A stretch of DNA of 64,000 nucleotides from Triticum aestivum. Taxonomy: Eukaryota; Streptophyta; Magnoliopsida; Poales; Poaceae. The notes below the pieces were generated by a model. The model was not told the origin of the DNA and did no database searches. It was given only the letters and a program-made list of their open reading frames with translations. Made by a program: the position numbers and the translations under genes. Shown in pieces: positions 45,114 to 56,209 of this stretch; position 1 is the stretch's first letter, and each line of letters starts with the position of its first letter. The stretch covers positions 227,720,493 through 227,784,492 of the forward strand of contig NC_057795.1 in assembly GCF_018294505.1 (NCBI RefSeq), written 5' to 3'.

Positions 45114-47112
45114 TCATAATTCAAATTTGAACTACATGTACATGCAACAGCTGACCATAACGGTTTGAAAAATCATATTTGTGTACTTGTTGTGTGCGAG
45201 TTAATTCCATGTGCAGTAAATTGGAAGGAATTTTCAAACATATTGGTGTCACGGCTTGGACACAAGCAGGGAGTGCCATGGCATTTCAATTCCAAAAAAT
45301 AAAAAATGTTGAGAAATACATGAAACCTTGCTTGACGTAATGGCATGCGACAAGGATGTTGTGGTAAAAAATGGCATGTTTGACAAAACTTTGGACACAC
45401 ACCCCTCACAACCGGAGCTACTCACTAGAAGGCTCATGGTTCTGAGAGGACACAATGCATCTTGATGACGAACCGGCGATAGCTTCCTCTTATGGTCATC
45501 AATTTTTTTACAGTTAACGTGCACTAATACAACTGTCATGTCAAAATTTGGAAAATTTCAAGGATCATTTGACTTTTTAAAGACATTTACGTGATTATCT
45601 AGCCATTTACTAACTGTAATTGAAATTTGAACTACATGTACATGCAACAGCTAACCATAACGGTTCTGAAAAATCATATTTGTGTACTTGTGTGCGAGTT
45701 AATTCAATGTGCAGTAAATTGGAAGATTCTCAAACATATAGGTGTCACGACTTGGACACAAAGCATCGAGTGCATGCCATGGCATCTAAATTCTAAAAAA
45801 GTAAAAAATGATCAGAAACACATGAAACCTTGCTTGACGTAATGGCATGGCACCACGATGGTGTGGTAAAAAATTGGCCCGTTTAACTAAAGTTTTGACA
45901 CACACACCCCTCACAAACCGGAACAACTCACTAGAAGGGGCGCGGTTCCGAGAGGGCACAATGCATGTTTGATGACGAACTGGCAATAGCTTCCTCTTAT
46001 GGCCTTCAAAAACTTCTACAGTTAATGTGCACTAATACAACTGTCATGTCAAAATTTGGAAAATTCCAGGGGTCATTTGACCTTTTTAAGACATTTAAGT
46101 GATTTTCTAGCCATTTAATGATCATAATTCAAATTTGAATTACATGCACATGTAACACCTGACCATAACGGTTTGAAAAATCATATTTGTGTACTTGCTA
46201 TGTGCGAGTTAATTCCATGTGCAGTAAATTGAAAGGAATTTTTCAAACATATTGGTGTCACCCCTTGGACACAAGCATGGAGTGCGATGGCATTTAAACT
46301 CCAAAAACATAAAAAAAGATTAGAAATACATGAAACCTTGCTTGACGTAATGGCATGTGACCATGATTTTGAGGTAAAGAAAATTGGCATGTTTGACGAA
46401 ACTTTGGACACACACCCCTCACAAACCAGAGGTACTCACTAGAAGGCACGTGGTTCCGAGAGGACACAATGCATCTTTGATGACGAACCGGCGGTAGCTT
46501 CCTCTTATGGCCTTCAATTTTTTCTATAGTTAACGTGCACTAATACAACTATCATGTCAAAATTTGGAAAATTTCAGGGGTCATTTGACCTTTTGAAGAC
46601 ATTTAAGTGATTTTCTAGCCATTTAATGACCGTAATTCAAATTTGAACTACATCTACATGAAACAACTAACCATAACGGTTTTGAAAAGTCATATGTGTG
46701 TACTTGTGTGTGAGTTAATTCCATGTGCAGTAAATTGGAAGGTTCTCAAACATATTGGTGTCGCGACTTGGACATAAAGCATCAAGTGCATGGCGTGGCA
46801 TTTAAATTCCAAAAAAAATGATCAGAAACACTTGAAAGCTTGCTTGACGTAGTGGCATGGCACCACGATGGTGTGGTAAAAAAATGTCTTGTTGACGAAA
46901 GTTCAGATACACCCCCCCAGAAACTAGAACAACTCGCTAGAAGGAGCGTGGTTCCGAGAGGGCACAATGCATGTTTGATGACGAACCGCCGATAACTTCC
47001 TATTATGGCCTTGAAAAAATTTCTATAGTTAACATGCACTAATACAACTGTCATCTCAAAATTTGGTAAATTCCAGGGGTCAGTTGACCTTTTAAAGACA
47101 TTTAAGTGATTT
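45114..47112. repeat. Tandem repeat array, part 2 (A/B dimeric repeat)
   Basis: Monomer starts at about 45244 (A), 45741 (B), 46254 (A) and 46757 (B), spaced about 497-513 bp. Type A carries ACACAAGCA-GGAGTGC, type B ACACAAAGCATC-GTGCATG. The array is interrupted at 47112 by an LTR element and resumes at 55653. Confidence 0.88.
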
Positions 47113-48164
47113 TGATGTAGGGCGGAACCCTAGGGGCCGATCTTTCACGTTTGGAGGGGATCCCTACGAGGAACATGAAGAACGCACGGAAGGAAACGAG
47201 GGAAATCACGGGGGAACACAAGAGGAAACACTCAACCCACAAGAATATGATCACACATGTGCTAGATCCAAGAAACACAAAGAGATACACAGGTCCAAAT
47301 CCAACAAAGGACGATACAAGTGGTGGTAGCTCATCTCCGAGAGGAGGTCTTGAATCCACGAGGGATCTTCCCGTAAAGGGGTCTTGAATCCATGGTGGAT
47401 CTTCTCCGAAGAGGCCGCGGTCTCTCACGAGGAGGAGATCCGAATGGATGAGCAAAGCTCTATCTCAAATGAGCTAATCCTTTGCTAACCCTAACTAGGA
47501 GGAGGTGGGGAAGTATATATAGTCTAAGGGACGAAGGGGTACATGGGACTCGGCCCGGATGAGCTGCACGTAGGCACGGGTGGTCGGATGTCCGGGTGTT
47601 GGGTCGGATGTCCGAGCCTTCATGAGATGCCGGATGTCCGGGCGCTGGGGCCGGATGTCCGGGCTAGCAGGGTCCAGCTTCTGTGATGGGGCGCCGCATT
47701 TCCGGGCGCTAGGCCGGATGTCCGGCAGCTCGCGACGTGCCGGATGTCCGGGCCTGGGGGCCGGATGTCCGGGCTGACTTGGCCGACTCTGGTGCTCTCT
47801 GGATAGAAGGGAGTCGGATTCCCGGGCGTTGCGCCGGATGTCTGGGCCTGGCCGGATGTCCGAGACATGGTCGGATGTCCGGCTGCTGCAGCAGCAGACT
47901 CTTCTTCCTTCTCCTTCCTTCGCTCCCGCGCACACTTGGCCTTGGTCCTTGGGCTCTCCATGGTCTCCTCGGGTGTACCTGAGTATGCACAAGGTCCGCG
48001 CTTGAAGTAGTATCCATGTCTCACACAAATGGAAAGGGGAAGCATTTAGGAACGGGTTCACCTTGTGTCCAATGGCGCATAGTCGAGGTCTCATCTTATG
48101 TATCCTTGGGGCTTGGGGAGTAGTCAGAGTGTACATGGGGATGAATGTGGGATGCTACGCATTA
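47113..48164 (-). repeat. 3' LTR of the pol-less element
   Basis: Starts TGATGTAGGG on the plus strand and ends near GATGCTACGCATTA (the other LTR ends ...CACATCA). Contains a minisatellite of CCGGATGTCCGGGC words (about 47580-47890). ORFs across it translate that minisatellite. Confidence 0.88.
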
Positions 48165-48190
48165 TCTCCCCCCCCCCTTGGGAAAGATCC
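48165..48190 (-). other. Polypurine tract of the pol-less element
   Basis: The minus strand reads a purine run with eleven G residues followed by AGA directly at the 3' LTR. Confidence 0.85.
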
Positions 48191-48441
48191 GACCTCGGAT
48201 CGTGATCCTCATCACCATGGAAACGGTTATCGTGGACAGACTTGTAGTCGGACGTAGATGAAGGCATTGCGCAATCCAAGTACTCCAAGGTGTCTCCGGA
48301 GTGATAGACATGCAAAAAGACCAAACACAAGCGACACTCAGAAATATAATGGTTAGCGCACACAAAGTGTCCATCATGTAAGAATGAGTCCGTGCGGCAA
48401 AGATAGTGCATGGCAAGACACATGATGCTTTTCAAGATGAT

Positions 48442-51400
48442 CTAGAATGATATGCAAGCATTCATGGGGTAATTAGCATGGTGCACAAAGAGATAAATTC
48501 TACCATTGTGCAAAATGATATCATAATGGGATGGTGCATCAAAAGCATGAACATGGCAATGGATGCTCAATTTGTATATGTTATCATGCAATTGATGGTG
48601 GACAATATGATCATGATGTATGAATATGCCATCAAGGAAGATCACAACAAATTTGCTAAGGAAGTGCACAAGCTCAAATATCATGGATGACATGGGAATA
48701 CAAGATGCAACAAGGCAATCACAATGTGAGTCAATCCATGAATGGGGTGCAAACTTGTGGTGAGTATGATATGTCCATCGAGCATGACATGTATGAGCAC
48801 AATCAACAAATATGGAGGTGTTGGTGTACCAATGCTCGATGTCATGGCAAGAGTGGAGGTTCGAAGGTGCATCCAATAAGTGCGAGCGCTCCTCAATGTG
48901 AAGGTCCATAGAGCCAATCTCCAATGTCGCTCCTCCGTTCGCGAGATGTATCATGTTGACAACAAGAAGGGAACAACAATGAAAGAGTGACCCATCCAAT
49001 ATGCAAACTTGAGGATGGCTCAAAGGGAAGGAGTTCACCTTATGAATGTGCCCGAAGATGTTGGAGTTGCACATCATGTATGCCTTCACATAACCAATAT
49101 GTCTCATGACGGTAATGCCTTGTGAATCCTTCAAAACAAAAGAACATGACAAACACTTGGAAAAACAAATGAGGTTAGCGGACATGCAAAACCTATCATT
49201 CGAGTGGTAATATACCCAACAAGTGTATGCATCATGCTCATCATAAGAAAGGACAAGGTAGCATTTCATAGTATGGAGGCATATGATGTAAGAAAAACCA
49301 AATACAAGAGGCTCAATCAAACAAGCATGCATCACAAGTAAAGTGTCCAAGTCTCCAAGATCAATAAGCATAACAAGTTGGCACTCAATACAAGGTGATA
49401 TGAGAGATGCAACTAATGGAGACAAGGGGCAATGATCATGACAAATCAAGTGAGAGGCATCAAAATATATGTCATCAACCCAAGAAAGCAAGTAATAATG
49501 GAACATGGGTGATGCAACCAAGCAAGTAATCATAGTGATCAAGTCAAGCAAGCTAGTAGTGCGAAGATGCAACATACTAGAAGGAATCAAAGCAAGCATG
49601 TCATGTGTGCAAATAGTGGGCATGAATAATTCACATGTCATAGCACAAGCATGAAAGCAAGATATGAGTAGAATAGCATGAATGTAATGGCGAGAGACCA
49701 TATGTAAATAGCAATGGCACATCATGACTCTCCCAACACAGCAAGCATCAATAGCATGGGGCACATGATAAACATGGCAATAGCAACAAGGATCTCCACC
49801 AAGCATGCAAATACACATAGAAGTAGCATAATGATGAATCATGGGTAGATGCAAGCAGGGGTCACAATTGCATGGCAAAATCATGTAAAGAGGCATAACA
49901 TGCAAAGTGAACACGATAGTATGGGCATAAGGTGACAAGTGGTAAATAGCCCATAGCCATGTGAGAGCCAAGTAGAAGAGATGCGCGTTGTCCTTGCGCA
50001 AAGGGAACGGTGGTAAAGATAGTCCACGGGATCCCAAGTCATCATTGCTCTCAAGAGCTCGTTTTGTCAACTCTTGGGATTGAGAGGTTGATGAGTATAT
50101 GTGAGTACCTACACAAAACAAAGACAAAGGGAAAATTGTGTGTGCGTGGTATATGTACACATCATCCATCATGATGCGCACATGCATGTGTAGGTTAGCA
50201 CAAAATAGCCAATGCTCAAATAAGTGAGATGTGTGATATAGAAACATGTCATCCATCATGATGGGTTTGTTATTATGTATAGCATAATGGAGACTCAAAT
50301 TGTGTAATGCATCACGAGAAATATCTAGAGCATTGTTATTCATGGAATGCATATGGTGTACACTATCATGTGAATCATGCAAAGTATGAAATGCATCAAG
50401 GTCTCCGAATATGTATGAGGAAACTATGGGGGTATCCTCATGAGCATGAGTAGCAACATCACAAGGAGAATATTGACAACATCCAAAACAAAGCATGTTT
50501 GGTTTTATGTTATCATGGCATGGCATAATAGATAAATTGCGCAAATCATGTAAAGGAAGCATGGCAATATCATCGCATGAAAAACAAAAGCCAATGACCA
50601 TCATCTCGTCATCTATGCCATAAGTGCAAATGGGATTGATTTTAATGGGGCATGCATAGTTACTATGTTGAGATTGAAATGATGCAATATGGGAGATCTC
50701 ACTCATAGCATATGACAAGTTCAATGGGTTGTCAAACATGATGTGACCAAAAGAATTTTCACATGATATCCTATGGAGCATAGCATCACAACTAGGCAAC
50801 TCAACATGCTCATCATCATATTCATCATAAGTAGGTAAGTCAAGGCATGAAAAAGTCTCACTAGCATGAAGCATGGGAATAGGTGGGTCAACATCATGGG
50901 AGCAATCGATGTCAAGAGCGTCCACTAGTGGGACAAGAGAAGCACCATCACCTATGTTACCTTTGGAGCATCGCTCATGTGTTGTAGGTGAGGTGCTGAA
51001 GATCCATTCCTTGTCCTCTTCATCTTGATGGAACCATGTGGGGGGTGTATCATCGTCCATCATGGCCATCGTCGTCTCCATTGGATTGATGGACTCGTAG
51101 AGGATAGGCTTGTCGTCAGGTAGGAGACCTAGCACCAAAGAAGAAAACACACTAGGAGTAGAGGGTAAGTCGTTAGAAATCATAGTGGCCTGACATGCCG
51201 TCTCAACTACCTCACTCACTACGTGTTGTGGCTCACTCACTCCCTCAAGGATGCACTCACTCATATGGTTGGTGGAGTCACTCAAATGGCTCTCAACCTC
51301 ACATAGGATGTGTGGCATGCTCTCATATGTGGGGCTAGTGGTGGTCACACTCATCCTCTCATAGGAAATGCTCTCAATGTCACGTATGGTGGAGTCACTC

Positions 51401-52143
51401 ATGTCACTCATGTGGTAGTGGCTCTCCTCACATGGCACTTGGGGCATCTCAACATATGTGGGTGTCTGAGAGATGTTGGTGCAAATGTCTCCATGTGCGG
51501 TCGCGTAGCTTGACTCGGAGTATGAGTCCAATATGGGCGCCGTCTTCATGTTGTTGAAGAGGTTCGCGCTCGTCGCCGTGGTCGAAGGGGATGGCCCTTT
51601 CTCGACATTCTTGTCGACGTCTTGTTGTTGGAGGTCCATATGATGTGGCACCTCGTAGCTCGTCTCCATGACCGAAGGGAGTTTCCCATGCTCGGCCATC
51701 TTCCTTGGGGGGCTTCCGAAGATGGAAGTGTCGCCCTCGCTCGTAGGTAGTCGCCTTGGACTTGATGAAGTCGTTGTAGGCGTACTCGTGGGAAGTAGGC
51801 GAAGATGCCATATGTCCAAAGGCGAAGATGCCTTGATAGCACTTGGCGAAGATGCCAAAGTGGTTGTTGTAGCCGTAGTGATGTCTTGGTGGTGGTCGTC
51901 TCGCGGTCTTCTCTTTTGCTCATGAAGCTTCGACATGGCGTGAAGTAGGCCTTGTTGGGACTTGCGCTTGTGGAGCATCTTCATGATGATGATGTCGTTG
52001 TCGTGCTTGAGCTCGTAGTAGATGTCGTTCGTCATCGTCGTGCACATGTTTCTTGGAGGTGACTTGCCCTTCATGACGATGTTGATCACGATTGTGACGG
52101 TGGTCATCACAAAGATGTGGACGTGGACGAATTGCGCTTGCAT
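48442..52143 (-). CDS. Unknown 1,233-aa protein encoded in a pol-less LTR element
   Basis: Function not recognised. The frame is uninterrupted from the Met at 52143 to the stop at 48442, in a genome segment where nearly all other long frames are broken. It is rich in His, Met, Cys, Ser, Asp and Thr. The N-terminal third is hydrophilic and low-complexity (Ser/Thr/Pro/His, DDDTPPTWFHQDEEDKEW). The middle has Cys/His- and Asp-rich text (SCDDIAMLPLHDL, MMDDVYIYHAH). Hydrophobic stretches such as YLALTWLWAIYHLS could be membrane or core segments. No YxDD, DDE, HHCC, CCHC or D-S/T-G motif. It occupies the place of pol. Similar text may exist in other Triticeae repeats (memory only). It could be a real element protein or a frame kept open by codon composition. 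Confidence 0.6.
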   Translation of the reverse strand: MQAQFVHVHIFVMTTVTIVINIVMKGKSPPRNMCTTMTNDIYYELKHDNDIIIMKMLHKRKSQQGLLHAMSKLHEQKRRPRDDHHQDITTATTTTLASSPSAIKASSPLDIWHLRLLPTSTPTTTSSSPRRLPTSEGDTSIFGSPPRKMAEHGKLPSVMETSYEVPHHMDLQQQDVDKNVEKGPSPSTTATSANLFNNMKTAPILDSYSESSYATAHGDICTNISQTPTYVEMPQVPCEESHYHMSDMSDSTIRDIESISYERMSVTTTSPTYESMPHILCEVESHLSDSTNHMSECILEGVSEPQHVVSEVVETACQATMISNDLPSTPSVFSSLVLGLLPDDKPILYESINPMETTMAMMDDDTPPTWFHQDEEDKEWIFSTSPTTHERCSKGNIGDGASLVPLVDALDIDCSHDVDPPIPMLHASETFSCLDLPTYDEYDDEHVELPSCDAMLHRISCENSFGHIMFDNPLNLSYAMSEISHIASFQSQHSNYACPIKINPICTYGIDDEMMVIGFCFSCDDIAMLPLHDLRNLSIMPCHDNIKPNMLCFGCCQYSPCDVATHAHEDTPIVSSYIFGDLDAFHTLHDSHDSVHHMHSMNNNALDISRDALHNLSLHYAIHNNKPIMMDDMFLYHTSHLFEHWLFCANLHMHVRIMMDDVYIYHAHTIFPLSLFCVGTHIYSSTSQSQELTKRALESNDDLGSRGLSLPPFPLRKDNAHLFYLALTWLWAIYHLSPYAHTIVFTLHVMPLYMILPCNCDPCLHLPMIHHYATSMCICMLGGDPCCYCHVYHVPHAIDACCVGRVMMCHCYLHMVSRHYIHAILLISCFHACAMTCELFMPTICTHDMLALIPSSMLHLRTTSLLDLITMITCLVASPMFHYYLLSWVDDIYFDASHLICHDHCPLSPLVASLISPCIECQLVMLIDLGDLDTLLVMHACLIEPLVFGFSYIICLHTMKCYLVLSYDEHDAYTCWVYYHSNDRFCMSANLICFSKCLSCSFVLKDSQGITVMRHIGYVKAYMMCNSNIFGHIHKVNSFPLSHPQVCILDGSLFHCCSLLVVNMIHLANGGATLEIGSMDLHIEERSHLLDAPSNLHSCHDIEHWYTNTSIFVDCAHTCHARWTYHTHHKFAPHSWIDSHCDCLVASCIPMSSMIFELVHFLSKFVVIFLDGIFIHHDHIVHHQLHDNIYKLSIHCHVHAFDAPSHYDIILHNGRIYLFVHHANYPMNACISF

Positions 52144-52180
52144 CGTGTTCGCACTCCGAAGACTTGTGGCTTGAATGTCG

Positions 52181-52546
52181 TCACCTTGGAGATGACGAAG
52201 GGGAAGAAGACTTGATCAAGGCTCTAATCTCCTTCATCCTTGCATCTTGCTCCTCTTTATGTGTGGAAAGCTTCTTGTCGATGTAGTCCCTTTTCCTTGC
52301 TTCGGAGTGACGAATGTCGAAGGAGATGTTCTTGATGCGCTCTCGCAATCTTGATTGTGCGCCTTGCACTTGTCGTTGTAGATCGAAGATGGATGCTTTG
52401 GAGATGTAGTTGTTCACGTCGTCGTTGTTGTCATGGACCGGAGAGGAAATGCCTTGCCTATCCATCACAAGACTCGAGCAAATATGAGTGGGAGAAAGAG
52501 AAGAACTAGACCAAATGTACCTTGACCAATGTTGAAGATGGATCAA
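52181..52546 (-). CDS. Short coiled-coil ORF (possible Gag N-terminus)
   Basis: 121 codons just upstream of the 1,233-codon ORF, in a different frame and 37 bp away. The likely true start is the internal Met of MDRQGISSPVHDN. A charged helix follows (DLQRQVQGAQSRLRERIKN, RKRDYIDKKLSTHKEEQDAR). This resembles the short coiled-coil N-termini of some gypsy Gags, but no Gag core or zinc knuckle follows. A frameshift may have separated it from the large ORF. Low certainty. Confidence 0.4.
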   Translation of the reverse strand: MIHLQHWSRYIWSSSSLSPTHICSSLVMDRQGISSPVHDNNDDVNNYISKASIFDLQRQVQGAQSRLRERIKNISFDIRHSEARKRDYIDKKLSTHKEEQDARMKEIRALIKSSSPSSSPR

Positions 52547-53429
52547 TGATCACTCAAATGTGTAACAAGGAAATAGCACAATTGGTACCAATTCTTGTCA
52601 GTTCTCACACCTACACAAGTAAGGCTTTGGGTGGAGCTCGGTGAGGATAGTGGCACAAAAAATAGATGCAAAATGTTAGCAAGAGTCAATAATGTTGAAA
52701 GAGATTCACAAATTCGCAAGTGAAACAAATGGACCAATAGCAATATGGATGGCACACGGAAACACACACACAGATAGATAAATGGGGTCGTGCAACCAAG
52801 GAATGAGCACAAAATGTGGAATCCATGGAAAACGCTCGTGTTGCACAACTCAAGAGAGACGCTAGCACAATTGCTCTATAGGCGGATACGACACTTGTGC
52901 ACAACCTATGATATGCAAAATGGATAAACTTCTATCCCAAGTATGCTATGTATGTATGGTTCCCGGTGTTCCTCTCAAGATGATCCAAGATGATCGGATA
53001 TGACAATCTTATGTGCAATGAGTTATGATGCTATGGCACTTGCTTACAAGATCTTTGCTCTTTCTCTTTTGCTTAAAAGCTTATTCTTTTTTTTTTGTAT
53101 GGCCACTTTTGCACAATGCACAAACCAAGATAGCAATTGTGTATATGAGGGAACAAACTTGTGACACAAGATATGATACCAATATATGCACCATGATGAT
53201 ATGGTATGTATGCTATGGGAAGTATGGATCACTAATGTGCACAAGTAACGTTGCCGGCAATACTCAAATGGCTAGTCTCGATAGGCAAGTGACGCAAAAT
53301 GGGCTAGGGGTTAACAATGCAATGGCAAGGGGAATATACAATGGAGGGATACCACGATACCAAGATGATATGGAGGTTACCGTCCTTGGCGATGATGAGT
53401 GGCGGTGTTCTTGATGTACAAACCAAGAT
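52547..53429. other. Leader of the pol-less element, upstream part
   Basis: No supported gene; a plus-strand ORF (53025-53414) is antisense to the element and has no domain. Confidence 0.5.
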
Positions 53430-53870
53430 GATGGAGACTCGTCCCTAAGTAGCCGAAACACCTTAGAAAACGGAAAAACCGCGAACTCAAAATCTCAAAC
53501 GTCAAATGTCAAAATGGTGGTAGCGGAGAGCGGTGGTGGTGCGCAGTTGGCAATGCGGAGGTGGGATGACGGGCTATACACATGTCAAAGTTGAAGTTGC
53601 CATCCCTAAGTAGCCTAAACACCTTAGGAGACACAAGCCATAACTCGAAAAAGCTCAAACAACAATTGGGTTAAGTTGGGTTGTCGGAAGTGTATGGTGG
53701 GCAAGGTTATGTGGAAGTGGTGGTGGTGGTTGATGAAGAAGCAACCGTCCCTAAGTAGCGGAAACACCTTACGAGACTCGAATCACTACTCAAGCAACCA
53801 CTAATGCTATATGGATCAAAATGGGTTAGGTTGCGGAAGTCGGTGGTGGTTATGCGGATGTTGTGGTGGA
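53430..53870 (-). repeat. Approximately 155-bp imperfect tandem repeat in the leader
   Basis: CCCTAAGTAGC followed by a GAAACACCTTA variant occurs three times (about 53440, 53605, 53748), each followed by GGTGGTGGT-rich text. Confidence 0.7.
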
Positions 53871-54463
53871 AGCCCTAGGCAAAGATGACAAAATTCACAA
53901 CATTTTATGGAGTCAAATGATGTTTTTGGTATTTTTGTGGGATGGGGGATGTCAATAGCTTCAAAACAAGCTAAAGAACGTCAAAAACGGACTCCGGATG
54001 AATTAGTTATGGTCAAAACGGTGAAACGGAAAAAGCTGAAATCCCAGGGGCCGGACATCCGAGGGTCGGGCCGGATTTCCGGGACCTTATGTCCAGAAAC
54101 TTGCGCGAAAATGCACTCCAGGAGTCGGATATCTGGGCTAATGTCCGGATTTCCGGGATGGCCGGATGTCCGGGCTCCAAATTCGAGGATGAACTCGAGG
54201 AACTCGATTTTGGGGCGGAAAATTGAGATTTCAGGGTCAAAATTGGAGAGATTTCGTGGATGGAAAGTGGGGAAACTTGGAGAGATGCTAGATCCACTTG
54301 AAACCAAGCAAATTCATGGATCAAAATCAACAAAACATCATCAAACCAACAAATCACAAAAAAAATTGGGGGCTATTTTTGGTGGGGATTTTCGGATTTA
54401 GGACGAAATCAACAAAATCAAGCTAGAAAAAGAGGGGTAGGGGCTCCAACAACGTGATCAACG
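53871..54463 (-). other. PBS-proximal leader of the pol-less element
   Basis: No gene. Contains several GCCGGATGTCCGGGC-type palindromic words (about 54048-54172), the same word as the LTR minisatellite. Confidence 0.6.
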
Positions 54464-54478
54464 TGGCTCATGATACCA
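54464..54478 (-). other. Primer-binding site (initiator Met-tRNA type)
   Basis: The minus strand reads TGGTATCATGAGCCA, 3 bp inside the 5' LTR (one T differs from the usual TGGTATCAGAGCC). Confidence 0.85.
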
Positions 54479-54481
54479 AGT

Positions 54482-55652
54482 TGATGTAGGGCGGAACCCT
54501 AGGGGCCGATCTTTCACGTTTGGAGAGGATCCCTATGAGGAACACGAAGAACGCGCGGAAGGAAACGAGGGAAATCACGGGGGAACACAAGAGGAAACAC
54601 TCAACCCACGAGAATATGATCACACATGTGCTAGATCCAAGAAACACAAAGAGATACACGGGTCCAAATCCAACAAAGGACGATACAAGTGGCGGTAGCT
54701 CATCTCCGAGAGGAGGTCTTGAATCCACGAGGGATCTTCCCATAAAGTGGTCTTGAATCCATGGTGGATCTTCTCCGAAGAGGCCGCGATCTCTCATGAG
54801 GAGGAGATCCGAATGTATGAGCAAATCTCTATCTTAAATGAGCTAATCCTTTGCTAACCCTAACTAGGAGGAGGTGGGGGAGTATATATAGTCTAAGGGA
54901 TGAAGGGGTACATGGGACTCGACCCGGATGAGCTGCNNNNNNNNNNNNNNNNNNNNNNNNNNNNNNNNNNNNNNNNNNNNNNNNNNNNNNNNNNNNNNNN
55001 NNNNNNNNNNNNNNNNNNNNNNNNNNNNNNNNNNNNNNNNNNNNNNNNNNNNNNNNNNNNNNNNNNNNNNNNNNNNNNNNNNNNNNNNNNNNNNNNNNNN
55101 NNNNNNNNNNNNNNNNNNNNNNNNNNNNNNNNNNNNNNNNNNNNNGTCCGGGCGCTGGGGCCGGATGTCTGGGCTGGCAGGGTCCAGCTTCTGTGATGGG
55201 GCGCCGGATTTCCGGGCGCTGGGCCGGATGTCCGGCGGCTCGCGACGGGCCGGATGTCCGGGCTGACTTGGCCGACTCTGGTGCTCTCTGGATAGAAGGG
55301 AGACGGATTTCCGGGCGTTGGGCGGATGTCCGGGCCTGGCCGGATGTCCGGGACATGGCCGGATGCCTGGCTGCTGTAGCAGCAGACTCTTCTTCCTTCT
55401 CCTTCCTTCACCCCCGCGCACACTTGGCCTTGGTCCTTGGGCTCTCCATGGTCTCCTCGGGTGTACCTGAGTATGCACAAGGTCCGCGCTTGAAGTAGCA
55501 ACCATGTCTCACATGAATGGAAAGGGGAAGCATTTAGGAACGGGTTCACCTTGTGTCCAATGGCGCATAGTCGAGGTCTCATCTTACGTATCCTTGGGGC
55601 TTGGGGAGTAGTCGGAGTGTACATGGGGATGAACGTGGGATGCTCCACATCA
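54482..55652 (-). repeat. 5' LTR of the pol-less element, with assembly gap
   Basis: Copy of 47113-48164, interrupted by N 54937-55145. Contains the CCGGATGTCCGGGC minisatellite to about 55375. Confidence 0.88.
54937..55145. other. Assembly gap (209 N)
   Basis: Run of N at the start of the LTR minisatellite. The other LTR has only about 70 bp between the same flanking words. Confidence 0.99.
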
Positions 55653-55845
55653 GATTTTCTAGCCATTTAATGATCGCAATTCAAATTTGAACTACATGTA
55701 CATGCAACAACTGACCATAATAGTTTGAAAAATCATATGTGTGTACTTGTTCTATGCGAGTTAATTCCATGTGCAGTAAATTGGAAGGAATTTTCAAACA
55801 TATTGGTGTCACTGCTTGGACACATGCATGGAGAGCCATGGTAAC
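55653..55845. repeat. Tandem repeat array, part 3 (end of array)
   Basis: Continues monomer text after the LTR element; a type A start at about 55805 breaks off near 55840. Confidence 0.8.
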
Positions 55846-56209
55846 ACAAAACAAGCATTTGTCCCTTATATGAGGAAAGAAAATGTAAATATCTGGCAAT
55901 ACAACCGGGCCCCACATGATTGGCACTCTATTTCGCGCGCCGAGGTTGGAAGTTGAGCGGCACGGGTTTCTGATCAAATGCGGTTCTGTTTTGGGAACCG
56001 TCATCTATTAAGTTTACACACAATTTTTGCTGCGGGAATCGTGTGCAATTCAAACTACTGTTCTCGTAAATTCCAGTGACCAGTGTGTGTACTGTTCCCA
56101 TCGATCTAGATTCCGGCCGCCAATAAATACTACCTTGCTCACGTATCCTGCCTGCATTCTCATCTACATCCTCCCCTCGCTCGCCCTCTCTCACACACAA
56201 ATCTCTGCC
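55846..56209 (+). other. Upstream flank of a gene remnant, with TATA-like AATAAATAC
   Basis: No coding. A TATA-like AATAAATAC at about 56121 and a pyrimidine-rich leader precede the Met at 56210. Confidence 0.4.

Larger units (their letters stand above)
47113..55652 (-). mobile_element. LTR retrotransposon lacking pol, with a giant unknown ORF
   Basis: LTRs 47113-48164 and 54482-55652 (the latter with an N gap), perfect 5-bp TSD GATTT (47108-47112 and 55653-55657). On the minus strand: 5' LTR, Met-tRNA PBS, long leader, short coiled-coil ORF, 1,233-codon ORF, PPT, 3' LTR. None of protease, RT, RNase H or integrase motifs were found, so it must be mobilised in trans if at all. By eye the LTRs differ at about a dozen positions in the first 390 bp. 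It is inserted in the tandem repeat array. Confidence 0.9.

Noticed and set aside
45249..45539. Recurring minus-strand ORFs in the tandem repeat (also 14259-14519, 46782-47054)
   Set aside because: The same repeat unit read repeatedly; no start context, no domain, and the frame is broken in other monomers.
47495..48136. Pro/Ser/Arg-rich minus-strand ORFs (also 54829-55666)
   Set aside because: They translate the CCGGATGTCCGG minisatellite of the LTR; the second set includes N-derived X residues.
53025..53414. 129-codon plus-strand ORF
   Set aside because: Antisense to the LTR element leader; no domain, no promoter, low-complexity surroundings.
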